A stretch of DNA of 64,000 nt, taken from contig JAIWNF010000025.1 of the NCBI GenBank assembly GCA_025093555.1, positions 372,001 to 436,000 of the forward strand, read 5' to 3'. Below are positions 35,939 through 49,546 of this stretch, piece after piece. Both the position numbers and the translations under genes were made by a program. The stretch's first letter is position 1; each line of letters begins with the position of its first letter. The notes beneath the pieces were generated by a model that worked only from the letters and a program-made list of their open reading frames with translations, was not told the DNA's origin and searched no databases. This DNA is from Circinella umbellata (Eukaryota > Mucoromycota > Mucoromycetes > Mucorales > Lichtheimiaceae).

Positions 35939-37585
35939 ATGTCGTCACGACCTCTTTGTTTTTCACATTCTGTTATTATCGATGTTCTTCGAGCCATTGT
36001 ATCAAGACCCATCTCTTCCAACACAACAACAGTACGTTGCTGCTCGGCAAAATCATATCAACATTCTAAAGCACTATTCTGGCAACAGCAGCAACAACAA
36101 CAACAACAATTATCATGGAGTAATTCATATTGTATAACACCTTCATTAGGACGGCGACTTTATGCTTCTCGAGCATTAACCGAGCCAGCAATGGAAGAAG
36201 AAGAAGAAGATCGATGGCGTGACTTAGAAACATTGATCGAACAAGAACCCATGAATAAAGAAGATCATTCCTGCACATTAAATGACCTGACAACTACTTC
36301 TGTTCCATCACTTTCTTCTACAACATCATCAAAAAGGAAATTAAGGCGTGAGTTATATGATGGACGAATTATTGATATTCCTGGTTACAAGTTGATAAAA
36401 GCCAAAAGAGGAGCAAGAACAGTTAAAGATTTTAATCGGTCTATAAAGGAAGCTGTAATGGATCACCGGATGAACAAGGCTTTAAATTACATACGCGAAA
36501 TGGAACGTCAAGAGTTATGGCCGGACGCTGTTTCTTATACCTTGATTATTAATGGTTTTAGCAAACTTTCTGATATGAAACGCGCTTATAAATGGTTTCA
36601 TCGGATGAAAAGGAACGGAATTGAACCGGATGTATATACTTATACAAGCTTAATTGATGGTTATATGGGTATGGCTGATGTAGCCAGTTCAGAAAAAATG
36701 TTTCGAAGCATGATGATAAAGGGGATACGTCCAACAATTGTGACTTACAATGTTTTAATGCATCACTCGGTTCGACAATTGGATGTATCTACGGCAGTGC
36801 GGTTTTGGAGTAGACTGGTTGATGCTGGGTTACAGCCGGATGCTTATACTTTTGCTATCATGATGTATGGATTAGGCGACGAAGGACGCGTGGACCAAGC
36901 TTGGCGATTATACGAAGAAATGAAAAAAGAAAATGTGGATGTGAACGAAGTGGTTGCTACAACATTGATGGGTATTCATGTTAAACACCATGACAACAGT
37001 TATGCTATTGAACTTTTCCGCAAGTTTTTCAATGAAGCTGGCGGTGGTAAACAACTTGTCCCAACTTCATATACCCGCAATGTCATGTTGAATGCTGTTG
37101 TAGCCAATGCCAAATTATCGACAATTCAAGAGTATTATGAACAATTTTTACAAGAGTTAGACAAGGACAAGGATAATAATGAGCCATCGCGATCTTTATT
37201 GTTTTCAGGTGCAAGTGTTTATACATATACTACATTTATGCGTGCATTTTTACGACGAGACGCGTTACCCATGGTGAGTCAAGTATACCAAGATATGCGA
37301 GCTCGACATGTTAAACCCACTATGGTGACCTACGCTATTTTGATGCTTACACATGCTTATATCCCTGATCCTGATTCCTGTGTACGGATATTGAATGAAC
37401 TCAAACATGCTGGTTTCAAACCTAATGTTGTACTATATACAATTGTTATGCGAGCTTGGGCTAAGGCCGGGCGTTGGGATGAAATGAAGCAAACATATGC
37501 GGATATGAAGGCTGCCAATATTGAACCTAGCAAGTCGACTATGTCCGTACTCCAATGGGGTAGTGAACATAATCGGTTCGAATAA
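35939..37585 (+). CDS. Mitochondrial pentatricopeptide repeat (PPR) protein, 548 aa
   Basis: Intronless gene for a P-class PPR protein, probably binding a mitochondrial RNA. The N-terminus is rich in Arg and Ser with no acidic residue for the first ~75 positions (RPLCFSHSVIIDVLRAIVSR), typical of a matrix-targeting presequence, and includes a run of nine Gln. From about residue 175 to the end there are roughly nine to ten 35-residue repeats. Clear units are SYTLIINGFSKLSDMKRAYK, TYTSLIDGYMGMADVASSEK, TYNVLMHHSVRQLDVSTAVR and TFAIMMYGLGDEGRVDQAWR, with later ones ending IEPSKSTMSVLQWG. The repeats have the usual helix pair with a conserved Pro-Asp or Pro-Thr before each next unit. The target transcript cannot be read from sequence. 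The start is the first ATG, immediately after an open leader. Confidence 0.92.
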   Translation: MSSRPLCFSHSVIIDVLRAIVSRPISSNTTTVRCCSAKSYQHSKALFWQQQQQQQQQLSWSNSYCITPSLGRRLYASRALTEPAMEEEEEDRWRDLETLIEQEPMNKEDHSCTLNDLTTTSVPSLSSTTSSKRKLRRELYDGRIIDIPGYKLIKAKRGARTVKDFNRSIKEAVMDHRMNKALNYIREMERQELWPDAVSYTLIINGFSKLSDMKRAYKWFHRMKRNGIEPDVYTYTSLIDGYMGMADVASSEKMFRSMMIKGIRPTIVTYNVLMHHSVRQLDVSTAVRFWSRLVDAGLQPDAYTFAIMMYGLGDEGRVDQAWRLYEEMKKENVDVNEVVATTLMGIHVKHHDNSYAIELFRKFFNEAGGGKQLVPTSYTRNVMLNAVVANAKLSTIQEYYEQFLQELDKDKDNNEPSRSLLFSGASVYTYTTFMRAFLRRDALPMVSQVYQDMRARHVKPTMVTYAILMLTHAYIPDPDSCVRILNELKHAGFKPNVVLYTIVMRAWAKAGRWDEMKQTYADMKAANIEPSKSTMSVLQWGSEHNRFE

Positions 37586-37936
37586 ATTTCGCCCACCATC
37601 ATCACCCATCAATATCATAATTAATTATCATATTTATATTTATATATCATTTTACAATTTCCCTTTCCTTCCCTCTTCACACGTATAATTCTTCCCAAAT
37701 TCCTTTCCTTTTTCATGTAAAAAAATACTTTTAAACGATTATTTTTTCTTAATAATAACAGTAATGATAATAATGAAGAAATGAATATTATTTATAAAAA
37801 CGAAACGATTGAAAAAAGTAGAGAAAGTTTTTTTTTTACAGATTTTGGATGTGTTGACAAATGTGTGTGTGTATATGTGTGTTTTGTTTTGATTTAATTC
37901 GTATATATGTACTCGTATAAAAATAATTATTTTTTT
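37586..37936. other. Convergent 3' region between the PPR gene and RAT1
   Basis: Non-coding, T-rich and then A-rich, with a GT dinucleotide repeat near 37863-37882. It must contain both polyadenylation regions. Confidence 0.5.
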
Positions 37937-40900
37937 TTAATATTGATTGCGATTATTGTTATAATAGTTTCCGTAACTCCAACGTTGAGATTGATTGTTG
38001 TTACTATTATATTGGTTATGATGATGTCCGCCTCTACCACCTCGCCCGCCTCTTGGTTGATAACCACCCCGACCTTGATTATGATAATTATTGTTATAGC
38101 CACCACGGTAGTTATTATTATTATATCCACCTCCATAGCCACCTTGGTTATAGTATTGTTGTTGTTGTTGTGGCTGTTGCTGATAACCACCATAAGCGCC
38201 ACCGTACTGACCATTTTGACCACCATAGCTACCTTGTTGATACCCACCACCATAATTATTATTATATCCACTATGGTGACCACCTTGATAACCACCACCT
38301 CGGCCATAAGAACCACCTCCACCGCCTTGATAGCCTCCTCTATTATGACGTCTTTGGTTATTACTAAAAAAAAAATTATTGAATTAATATCTTTGGTAAA
38401 AAAAAAGCAGTAATTTTACTTCTCCCCAAATCAAAATAAGTTAACTTACTGGTCTCTGTAATCTTCCATTTGGTCAATCTGAGAAGACCAACCACGGTTG
38501 CTGTTTTGATAATTGCCTCGGCGAGGATATTGTTGTTTTTCAAAAGTGGCTGCTTGAATATCGTCATGACTCAAAATATTTCTATCTGCCTTGACATCTC
38601 GTAATAAATTTGAAGAAAAGACATAATCATCTGGTAATTCGGGAAGATTATATGTTACACTAGAATAATCAAAACAAGTTAGATACAATTTATAATCTGT
38701 CAATCAATAAACTCCCTCCCCCCTCATTCTCTATTTATTATATATTCATTTGTATTATTTACCTGATAGATTTATCATTTGCAATATCTGCAAGATCATG
38801 GCTTGGAAGTGGACTTCTAAGGGTACTTCGTGGAATACATTCTGAATCTTTATCGACTGAACCCGTCATACCATCACTTAATTTTGTATCTAATGGTAAT
38901 CGCTCATCAGACATACGCTTTGTATAAACAGTACTGATTGAATTATATAGTTTATGTGATTCTTCAACATAAAGAACATTAGGGCCCTCAGAGTTTCGTA
39001 TTTTTTCTTCTTCTGATAATTGGTCAGTGAGTGGTGCCATGGCTTCTAATAATCGCTTTGGGTCAATGAATGGTAACTTAACCACACCTAAATAAATGAA
39101 TAAAAATATCAATTATGAGTAAGTATTATGTATTTTCCTTTTATTCTTTCCTTGCATCATTTTTCTTTTACACTTTACCTTGCCAAGCAAACTTTTTGCC
39201 ATCCATATCTACATCAAATTCGGTAGGATAAAAATCAATAATAGTAGAAATATCTTCATCAATCATTAAAGGATGGAATACAGTTGGTATATGATCACGA
39301 CTGAAATTATAAGCAAAAAAAAAAAGGTTCCAAGTTAGCAACAAAATAGACTTTTAATATACACCTCAATATAAGAATACGAGTCCCTTACCTTGCTGGA
39401 GGTAATACACCCATCAATTGTTCGAATGGTTTCAAAGGAGCACTCTTTTCAAAGTTTATATCAAATGAATCAATATTGACAAAGTCGGATGCCATAGGAG
39501 CATAGTAATATGGATAATACCAGGACCAAGATGCACAACCCTAATATTACACGTATTTTTTAAAAAAAAATTAGAAAAAACAACAAACTGAATTATCTCA
39601 AATAAACAAAACGCTTTGTTTTTCTTTACCTTGTAATAATATTTGAATACCCAAACAAGACCTTCGCAATAAGATTTAACAATACTAAAGTATAATGATA
39701 AAACACACGTGTTAATATATATCACTTTAAAGCCTCAATGATAAAAAAAGCTTGAAATTTAACTTACTGCTTGATAGCTTCTTGGTCAGTTGGCTCTATT
39801 CCGAACTTTAATCTATAATAACGCTCTTTCCATCCATTTTCCCATAATCTATATTTTATATGAACAAAAATAAGTTAAAATTACCATACACTTTACCCAT
39901 GTATGTCACTTGAAGTATAACTTACCGAACAGCATCATCAGGCTCACGTTCCCGCGCGGCCTGATCAGCAGCCTTTTTATCCGTAGCAACCTTATTCAAA
40001 ATTGCCTTTCCTTTTGCTTCCAAATCAATTTCTTCTGCTTTACTAGGTGCATCATCTTCGTCTTCTTCTTCTACATCTTCAATATCATCTTCTATCTCTG
40101 AGGCCTTACGTTTGGTACCTCTTTCATCCTCACCAACACTTTCAGGTACTTCAGGTGCAGCGGGCTCTTGGACCGTATCAGTTGGTTCATTACTACCACC
40201 ACCCATTAGTTCAGCCTTCAATGCTGCTGCAGCACTTTGATTTTCAACTCTTAATGCAGATCGATTAGCTACAACAGCACTATTGGATATACCCGAGTTA
40301 TATTGAGTCACTGGCATGGCTGTCATAGCACCAAAATCAAGACCTTGAGGAACATTACGCTGTCCTCCTCCTTCTTGTTGCATCTCGCGTTCCATTTTTC
40401 TACGTTTGGCATTACGAGCGCGTCTTTCTTCCTCTAATAAAATAAAATAAAAAATAAATATTCCATGGTTTATTATTACTTCTGTGCTCTTCTCTTTTCT
40501 CTCATTTGTTTTTCTTTCTTAATATAAAAAAATTATATGATCTAAAATCTTACTGTTTCTTCGTTCTTGGAAAATTTCATCTTCCATTTTACCAAGTTCA
40601 TACACAAGTACTTGTACACGTTTTAAGTCGACCTATAATAAATAAATTATATAGTCAGTAAGAGTTTATACATGCATTTTATAACCTTGTCTCGCTAAAA
40701 AAAAGCAACTCGTTGATCGAAAGAAAATATCTTACATCTCCATTATTAGTCATATATCCACCCATCAACGGTAAACATTGTTTCCATAACGTACTAAGGG
40801 TAGCAATAGCACCTTCACGAATTTCCAATGAAGGAAGATGAGGTAAAAAGTCATTACCCACAAAGAAACACATGAAAACCCAATCATCAATAGCACGTTC

Positions 40901-42470
40901 AATATTCCAAGGAATACCAGCAATTTCAAATTTGAGAGCATGTTCTAAATATTCCCTAAGAATGTTGACGTGAAGGAATACGTATGGCTTAAGACTATTT
41001 CCTTGCTCTTCCTTATTATTTAATGTTTCCACACCACTTGCTTCAGCATTAGCTACATATTATAAACATTATATTTTTGTTAGTTATAAATAATAAAGAC
41101 CACTACCTCCCTTCTTCCCTCAGTAAATTGTATTTTCTAACAATTATGTTTTACCTGTGCATTGATTAGCATAATGGCCTGGTTTATTACAAATACGACA
41201 AGTATTTTTATCTTGGAAGAAGACATCTTCACGTAATACTTTGAAGTGAGGTTCATGTGTTCCAAGGGCAAGCATAATCAAATCAGCATCCAATCCATAA
41301 ATAACATGTGATGTGTTGGGATTATGTTGAGGTCTTGAACGTTGAACACGGATATACTCCATTACTTTATGTTCACCTTCTCCTGGTACTGTGGCATCCG
41401 ACAAAACAACTTTAAGCTTTAAAAAAGACATATCCCAATTTTTTTTTTAGTGTCTAGTACCATTCATAAAGCATTTACCCATTCCCGTCCCTATATCCCC
41501 ACATATTCTTTTTTAGCATACATTTTTCCATAAAGGATCGCTGTTTTGCTTTGCAGCGATATGATATCTTAAACAGGTAGCTAAATGAGCCATGAAAGGT
41601 GTACCAGGTGTAATACAATTGGAATCGAAGTGAGCTTTCTTTTCGGGAAGTTGATGTTCTTGACCAATTTCTATATTTATATAATATTAAAATTTTTATT
41701 AAGAGATACTTTCTTTGTTTATTTCTTTTCTTATTTTTATTTTTATTTACCTTTCAATTGCTTTTCAACACTTTCAGCAGCTTCACGTTCAGCCTCTGCC
41801 AATTGTGCAGCACGGAAACGACGTGATCGTTGTTGATTCATTTTTGCACGAGGAGCAACACCGTCTATAATTTTTTTTTTTGAATTATTACCACGGCAAT
41901 ATAAACCAGATCTCAAGTAATAAAAATAATAATAAAAATAAAATAGTTTACCGATTGCCATATATAAAACTTGTCGAGGTCGTACAATATCCACAATACG
42001 ATCGAGATAATCAAAGATCTCAATCATCATATCATCTTCAGTTTCTGGAGCAGGCTATCATTCATATAATTTCAAGATATTAAATAGATTAGTATACCAT
42101 GAAAAAGTTTTTCATTGACTCTTTTCTTTTTATATATATTAATAATACAAAATAAACAAGATCGATCTCGTACTTTTCCTTCTGGGTGACAACATGGATG
42201 AATAATACCATTCATATCCAAATAGAGATTATCGAATTCTTCACCATTAGGATTAGGTTGTGTAGTGTCGACAGGCATAAGATTGCCATTAATGTCTTTA
42301 GGAATCTCTTCAATAACTTTACTTACGACCCGTGGAAACTTATCCGACAGCCATCTATTTTATCGAAAAAAATATATAGTTTATGATTAGTATAACTAAT
42401 CTTTTGACATGAGTAATTATTTATAACTATTATCATTACTATTATACCTGAAGAATGCTGGAACACCCAT
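37937..42470 (-). CDS. RAT1: Nuclear 5'-3' exoribonuclease 2, 1034 aa
   Basis: Degrades 5'-monophosphate RNA in the nucleus: rRNA and snoRNA trimming and torpedo termination of RNA polymerase II. Sixteen coding exons, from 42470-42448 and 42354-42174 through 42054-41952, 41864-41751, 41670-41522, 41416-41155, 41052-40736, 40632-40554, 40433-39926, 39848-39768, 39684-39630, 39540-39392, 39300-39179, 39087-38763 and 38659-38450 to 38363-37937, all in phase. Landmarks: [39 protein letters not shown] (catalytic Asp), [43 protein letters not shown], the RAT1-type zinc knuckle [29 protein letters not shown], the second domain [29 protein letters not shown] and [13 protein letters not shown]. The C-terminal ~140 residues are a Gly/Tyr/Gln/Asn-rich tail with RGG-like repeats. 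The first coding exon is just 23 nt. Confidence 0.96.
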
Positions 42471-45448
42471 GTAAAAGTTTGTTTTGTGAAGTAGAAAAAA
42501 AAAAAGTTACAAATATACAAGAAAAAAAAATGCTTTGAAACTAAATTTTCCCAATCTAAAAAACAATTAAAAGTCCGACACAAGTTTGTTATGCATTGAA
42601 AGCGTTCTATCACTTGTATAGTATTAATCAGAATTCCTATGGATACCTTAACAGTCGCCATAGTAACTCTTATATTTTTGATCTTTGAATATTTGATACT
42701 ATTGCTACATAACAACAAAGGAAATAATATATTTTTTTTGGCTTTTATATTTCCAGTCATCTATGCCACTATTGTCATCAACGAGCATATTTTTTATAAA
42801 AATAAATAAGATACATAAGACTTTATCATGAACAAATGGTGTGATAATTGCTTTTGGATCCACAAACCTAAGTAATATTCAGTAAGAATTTTTTATTTAC
42901 GATTTAATAGCTAAGAAAAAGTGGCATGAAAAAATCCACTTATTTGTGATTAACTCACTGAGTATAATATTTTGATGTTAAGCATGAATAACGCTACCCA
43001 TATAATATAAATAAATGATAACTCTGGTTAAATATAATATTATAAATATATTATAATATCCTAACCAACAATGATCTTTTTAGGTACGTAAAGAAAATAA
43101 AAGAGTAATTATGACTCGCAGCTGATCCATATCAAATATAAGATATATTACATGTGGAAATGAGAGCTATTTTCCTCTCTTTATAACACCCTGAACTTTC
43201 CGATAATTTATAGTTACAAAATTTGGAACTTTTGGTTAAAATTTTCTATGATATATGCGTATAATGTGCGGCAAAGAAGGGCTCGTGTGTCCAGATCAAC
43301 GTAGTCTTCACCTTAAGAAAACAGTATATTATAAGCTTTTAGTTACACGATATACTTTCTTTATAAGTTTTTTTCCGTGATATCCCAGTATATTAATGTA
43401 TATGCTAGTCATGATTATAACATAAATTCGTAATTGCTACTGAATAATATCCACTTTACTGTTGAAAATAAATCCTATTTATTTTTCTTGACTTGTCTAC
43501 ACCAAGATATTTTTGTTTTGACGATGGATACATATGCTTATGCTTTAGAATTCAATATGAACTTCAAGAAAAGTGTGAGTGTCAGACACCATAAAAATTG
43601 AAATACAGGTGTTGTGGACAAAGATAATGAGGGATAGAACCTGATAAAAAAAAGTATTTTTTGGAGCTGAAGTTGTATGCAAATGATTGTATACAACAAT
43701 GCCAAATAGAGTTGCAAACCAACACCAATAATGAGTTGAAATGAACTTGGTTGTACGTACGAGAAACTTCAATATTACTCTTGTAACATTTGATGCCGAA
43801 GACTTTTAAGGTACAAGCATGTACTTTTGATGGCTTGTTAGCAAATATTGTCCTTTTTTATAAATTATTTATTCTGCTTATAAAATTCTTCCGGAACAGC
43901 TTAATTCTAATTACTTGTTGTTTCTATTGATGATATCATAGGAAACATCTCGTTTTCACCTTGCTACTCTCGTTGGAGATGACAATGTTAATGGGATCTT
44001 TGGGTTTTCGCTCAGAATCTGTCGTCAATCCCACTCTTATTCTTCGTTTTTTTATTATTTGTGCTATCGTGTTTATTATGTTCTTCATTGCTGATGTTTG
44101 TTTTGTGCACGGTAAAAAGAAAACTAGTTATTATCAAACTGTACGTAGTGGTCCCAAAAATGCATTTGTCTAATGCGTATACGTAGCATTTATCAAATTG
44201 ATTCTTTTTGCAAACTTGCTAGCAAAGGCGGGACCAATATATGTGTTGAATATTGAACTTTTATCCAGAGACTATAATTACCTTAAAAAGAGCTTGAACA
44301 TACATTGCGAGAAAAAGTTTAGCTAAATAGAGCCGAGAATGGTGATACTGATGCGATTACCACTTTTGTAATATATTACTAGGTACTCGTCACTTTTTTC
44401 TTTTTTTATAAATATTATTCTTTTTTCTCCCTCTTTTATTTTTTTCCAAACGAAGGTACGTAACCAACAACGTTGCATGGAAACCATCGGTTTTATTATA
44501 GAACGATCAAGGTCTTAACAGTTGAGTAAAATAACAGCTTCCAATTTAATCGGTTTTTCAATACTTATAACATAAAATCATCAATTTCCTTTTGCGGTAT
44601 TCCTTCTCCTTAAAATGCGCATAAAAAGCTCATTCATATCTTTAAAAAAAATATTAGATAATCATTCTAAAAAGTACTGGGGTATAGTATAAAGAAGTAA
44701 TAGTTCGCCATTGAAAAAAAAACAAAAAATAAAAGCAAATTATAGCATAATAAAATATTCCATAAGTGATAATTCAATACTTTTATCTTGTGGGTAAAAA
44801 AAAAACCATTTATAAATATTATGAAATCAAGGAACGTTTGGCAGAAGAAAAATTAACAAGGATAAAGACACGTTGGATGACCAGAAGATCCTGGGCCTTT
44901 CCAAAAAAGGCAGGTTTACGACGCTTCCTTATATGGTATGAACCTTGGCAAAGAAATCTAACTCAGCGGTAAATAACAATAAGCCCTTCCTTTTTGTTCC
45001 AATTAAAATCTATTTAGGCATAATAAATATATAATTGGATGGTTTATCCTGCCAGGTAGCGGAATATTGTCTATTGGAGAGCGAAAAAATAAATAAATAG
45101 AAAACAATCATAATAGTAAAAAGAAAAAAAAAAGACTTGAAAATGATGAATTGGATATACAAGAAAGAGAGAGAAAAAGAGCTTGGCAATCCAAGAGATT
45201 AATATTTTTTTGAGTCAAAACTCGGGTAGGCGTGGCTAGATATAATATGGGTTCCACTAAAAAATTAATAATTTAATTGGGGGCGTATCTCGGGAACAAA
45301 AAAATTAATAATCTTCTTTTTCTTCTTACTTTTTTCTTTTACTTTTCTTCCCTGCTCCTTTTCTTCCTTGTTCCTTTTCTTTTTCCTTACCTTTACTCAC
45401 TCAACTCATTTTTGGTTCTCAATTTTTTTTGTAAGCAAGGAAAAAACA
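42471..45448. other. Gene-poor stretch between divergent RAT1 and bZIP genes
   Basis: No gene could be supported over almost 3 kb. Two short plus-strand frames look slightly less random, near 43950-44170 (one hydrophobic segment) and 44836-44970 (basic, Trp-rich, ending before a GTAAAT donor-like site). Neither has a partner exon or recognisable family. Confidence 0.45.
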
Positions 45449-47143
45449 ATGGAGAACAACAATAATAATAACCTTGTTAATTGGATTCTTGATCAAAATC
45501 TTTTAAATACTTCGCAGCAACAACAACCTGAGCAAGAAAATACTTTATCACCTGATCAGCAATGTATTAATGATTTATTGTTTCATGATTGGAACGATAT
45601 TCATCAATCGACTTTTGTAAATAGCAACAATAGTAATGGTAGTCATCAACAAATAAGTGGAAGTAGCAGCAGTGCAAGTAGTATCACTGACAGCAATAAT
45701 GAAATTGTCAAAGAACAACCTATTATTCGTAATCAAGTTTCATCCAAAACAGCTTTGAAGCCTTTTAATCCTCATGGATCAACAACAACAGACCCGTTGG
45801 ATAATAAACTTCAACCTACTACAGGTCGTCTTGATTTTCGTGTTTCTAATAACGATGATTGTCATGTTACTGATTCTCAATTGAAGAAAATGACATCCAA
45901 GGAACGAAGACAGCTACGAAACAAGATCTCAGCACGTAATTTTAGACAAAGAAGAAAAGGTATGTCTATTGAAAAGCGATAGAAGGCATCATGCATAATC
46001 TCAGTGTATAAACTTATATCTGACTTTTTATTTTATAAAAACCTTATAGATTATATTACAACACTTGAAGAACAAGTTGAACAGTTACAAAATGAAAAAT
46101 CACAACTTAAATTGGAAGTCAAGAATATGTATGGGATTGTAGGTACTTTACGTAAAGAGAATGATCAACTTCGTGTGGATTTATTATTATCTCGCCAAGG
46201 TATTACAACAAATACTATAATTGATCCCTCTACTATAAATCAAGAACAGCAACAACAAACCCAACCACAGCAACCACAACAAACAACAACACCAGATGAC
46301 TTGCTTTCAACCATTCCTGAACTCACATTTACCAACACCATGTCATCACCTGAAGATACATTATTTGACACTCTTGAAACTGATTTTAATAGTAATACTT
46401 CATCATCTCTCTCACCTTCCTCTTTCGAAGATAACAACAGCAATAACGAAACATGGGACTTTATTATCCCTGATTCCACTTGGCTTTCTCATGCAGCCAT
46501 TCCTCGCTGGGATTGGTCTCATATCTTGGATAAATCTCAAGGAAAAACAAATCCAGCCGCTTTATTTGATGTTCGGGATACTTTCCAACGATATCCACTT
46601 TTGGCTCCTGCATTAATGTCCATTGTTGTCGATCACACTATGTCCATGAGTACTGAAGAATTGATCAAGACAACAGCTACTTTGATGCCACTGACATCTC
46701 AAGTAGAAGAAGATGAAACAGATGATAGAACACTTGTTTCTTTTAATACGAAACATTTCGTTGGTGCTATTACAAAAACACAATCTGAATTAACTCATGA
46801 ATTATTACAAGAATTATTTAAGGTATCATTTTCTACCCATTCTCCTGCATGTATTACAGAAAAGGGTGAAGAAAAAGATAATAGTCAAGAAGAAGAAGGA
46901 CAAGAACAAAAGCAAGAGGATGGAAAAGCACAAGAACAAGCAAAAACTTATAAACCATGTTGTGCAACTCAATATCTTATACCACTTGTTCAAAGGTGTG
47001 CCTATAAGTTGATGACTGAATTTTATAACTGTGCCCAAAGAATGGAGTATTGTCGAAAACAGCTCTGTCCTTTGAAGCCAGCTGAAGAATTAACTGCAGC
47101 AAGTTCATCATCCCAACAACAACAACCTTTGTCTAGCTGTTAA
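45449..47143 (+). CDS. bZIP transcription factor, 534 aa
   Basis: Two exons, 45449-45959 and 46050-47143, with the intron splitting the DNA-binding domain between the basic region and the zipper. The basic region (about residues 150-170) reads SKERRQLRNKISARNFRQRR, with the N-x2-S-A-R-x-F-R core of fungal bZIPs. The zipper follows with Leu or Met every seven residues at 176, 183, 190, 197, 204 and 211 (DYITTLEEQVEQLQNEKSQL onward). The N-terminus is Asn/Gln/Ser-rich, and the region after the zipper is Gln/Pro/Thr-rich, as in activation domains. The C-terminal half has a folded-looking segment (WDWSHILDKSQGKTNPAALF, FQRYPLLAPALMSIVVDH) and a second Cys-containing part that I do not recognise. 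The target genes are unknown. Confidence 0.9.
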
Positions 47144-47529
47144 AAATAATACCTCCTTTTCCTTGGTGGCATTGACTTTTCAATTGGAAAATCTTTTTAT
47201 ACATATTTATTGTTCTCCCTCTCCTTTTGTATTTCTTTTACCTTTCGCAGTTTGTTTACATTTCATTTCATTTCATTTCATATTTTTTTTTTCGCTGTTC
47301 TATACTTATTATACAAGTTCTTCCATAAATGTTAATAATAAAAAAATATACCAAACAATGGAAAAAAAATGTGTTACGTATATGTTGTTAGGTTGTGTAT
47401 GCTTATATACTAATAGTAATAGTAGTATTAAGATATATATTCATATTTAGATGTTATAAGGTTTAATTAATAATAAGATATAACAAAAAATTCTCTAAAA
47501 AAAGTATTATAATCATCCCTTCTCTTTTA
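47144..47529. other. Convergent 3' region between bZIP and ATG27 genes
   Basis: Non-coding. It contains a five-fold TTTCA-type tandem repeat near 47260-47281 and T-rich sequence; nothing else was recognised. Confidence 0.5.
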
Positions 47530-48543
47530 TTAAACAGAAACATAACCTCCACTTCCTCGTCGATGTGACATGATGGAGTCAATAAGGTGAGATATTAAGT
47601 CCTAATCATATTAATTGACTATTTGTTAGTAAACAAAACCCCATAAATTACTTGTAAATAAAACATTTGAAAATAAATAAAACCTTACCTTGATCAAGTA
47701 GGGTAAATCAAGCCAAAAATCTGTATGAAAAGATAGAGACATTTTTAACAAAATGGTATCGAATATAATCAAAGTATTTTATTTTCAATCAACTTACCAC
47801 GATGGGGTATAAGGTCAAGACCTCTTGCATTATACATCTTGAAGTTATAAAAAGCACCACCAATAAAATAAATTCCAAGCAATACAAAAACACTAATAAT
47901 AGCAGGTTAGTTTTATTTTTGTTTAATAGTAAATTTACCTTCTTATCATCCATAAGATAAAACTTACATTGTAAAGAATACTCCTGCACCTGACATGCCT
48001 TCGTTAGTATCACCAGAACCTTCATTACCATCAGATGGAGGAGCGGGAGGAGGTGTCGAAGGAGCATCACCTTCTTTAATACTAATAATACATAAGACAA
48101 TATTAGCTTTTATATTTACATCTCCAAAAAAAAAGAAGTAAAGAACATCACTTACCCGCAAGCAAAAACAGTTTTCCAATTTAATGACAGAATGTTGCCT
48201 TGATAAGAAGTTAAAGTAGGTTCGGATGGGTCCTAGTAAAAATTGAACACGTATAAAAAAAAAGCATTTACGTGGCAAAATGAGAAATTGAGACGTTAGG
48301 TCGCGCTTAAAAAAAAGTGACATGTCCCATCCCATCTCTATCTTTTCCACTCCACTCATCCAACACCTCTAAAAATAAAAATAAAAGCTTGGTTTCCATA
48401 CAGCATTACGTTGTTGACTCGCGTCACATTCAAATGTCACCTGAGCAGATTGTCCTTTATCGAGATATTTACCACCATTCAATGAAAGAATAATTTTGGA
48501 TCCACCTAATAATAGTTTACTTTAATAACTAGTTTCAAACACA

Positions 48544-48575
<32 letters not shown>

Positions 48576-49178
48576 CACCTCATAGTAATAATAATAACAA
48601 TAGTAACGTACTTTGAGTGAAATCTTGGTTATCATCCGCTGCTTTAAAACTAGGATTCAATTTATCATTTTTGAATTCTCCAGCGATAGGTTGGACTTCA
48701 TGTATCATTTCTTTATCTTTTCTTTTGATAATAGTTCGACGGCAAATATACTAAAAGATAAATCTCTTTTATAAATATTGTTCTTATTTAACGCGTCTAT
48801 CATACAACATATCTATGACTTTACCGATCCTTTCTCACAAAATTCCTCGGCTTCGTCGGCTTTTTCGGGTGTTGGAAGTTCATCGCAGATATTGATCTTG
48901 ATTTCATTAGTAGTTGTACTAGGAGGAGTTTGTTCTTCCTGAGAAATAGTAAATATTCTACATTTGAAGATATATATATATTTTTAATTGAGTTCTTTTT
49001 GAAAAAGGAATTTATAATTATATATAAAGAAAAAAATGTCAAACCTATTGAATTTTGAAAGATCAAATACAATATCTTTGTCACCAAAAGGTTTATGTTT
49101 GGAATTACAATATTCTTGAGCACTTAATGCGGAGGTGGCTGCACTAATGATTAGAGCTAAACCGAGATGAAACTTCAT
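47530..49178 (-). CDS. ATG27: Autophagy-related membrane protein 27, 299 aa
   Basis: Type I membrane protein of the Golgi, endosomes and vacuole that helps traffic Atg9 vesicles. Exons in reading order: 49178-49045, 48957-48825, 48750-48612, 48505-48402, 48232-48156, 48081-47968, 47892-47798, 47720-47689 and 47601-47530. Residues 1-20 are a signal peptide (MKFHLGLALIISAATSALSA). A lumenal mannose-6-phosphate-receptor-homology domain follows, with DIVFDLSKFNR, INICDEL, EEFCEKGSYICRRT, GGSKIILSLNGGKY, TFECD and LNWKTVFACG and its paired cysteines. A Pro/Gly/Ser linker precedes one membrane helix (GVFFTMIVFVLLGIYFIGGA). The cytosolic tail ends GGYVSV, a tyrosine sorting signal placed like the YSAV of the yeast protein. 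Confidence 0.9.
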
Positions 49179-49546
49179 GATATTTCTCTCTCTTTTTCTC
49201 TTTTATTATGTTCAAAAGAATAAAAATAGAAAGAACCAAAAAAAAAAGTTGCAGTGGTAACTGGCCCCCCCCTTTCCCGTTTTTTTGAAACGGTTTTATT
49301 CACTAAAAGCGGGAAATCAATTTATACAGCTGATTTAATCTATTTTTGCAGAGTGCCCTTTTATATTCAAATGAGATTTTAAAAGAAACAAAATAACTCT
49401 TACGTATGGTTTTTATATTAAGAAAAAAAAAGGAACGAAACGCATAGTGAACAAGTAAAAGTAAAAGAAAAGAAGAGGGAATATACAGATGACTCATGTT
49501 TTTGTTGTTATATTAATAATAACCCAAAATAGTTAGTAATATACTT
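49179..49546. other. Promoter region of ATG27 and 3' region of CDC50
   Basis: AT-rich non-coding spacer between two minus-strand genes, with a C9 run followed by T near 49264-49275. No further motif recognised. Confidence 0.5.

Noticed and set aside
37907..38413. Plus-strand open frame of 168 codons
   Set aside because: It is the antisense shadow of the Gly/Tyr/Gln-rich tail of RAT1.
43961..44173. Short open frame with one hydrophobic segment
   Set aside because: The alternative frame over the same bases looks equally plausible, and no homology or splice context was found.
44766..44972. Basic, Trp-rich frame ending before a GTAAAT donor-like site
   Set aside because: The last 45 codons look somewhat gene-like, but no upstream start context or downstream exon in phase could be found before the bZIP gene.
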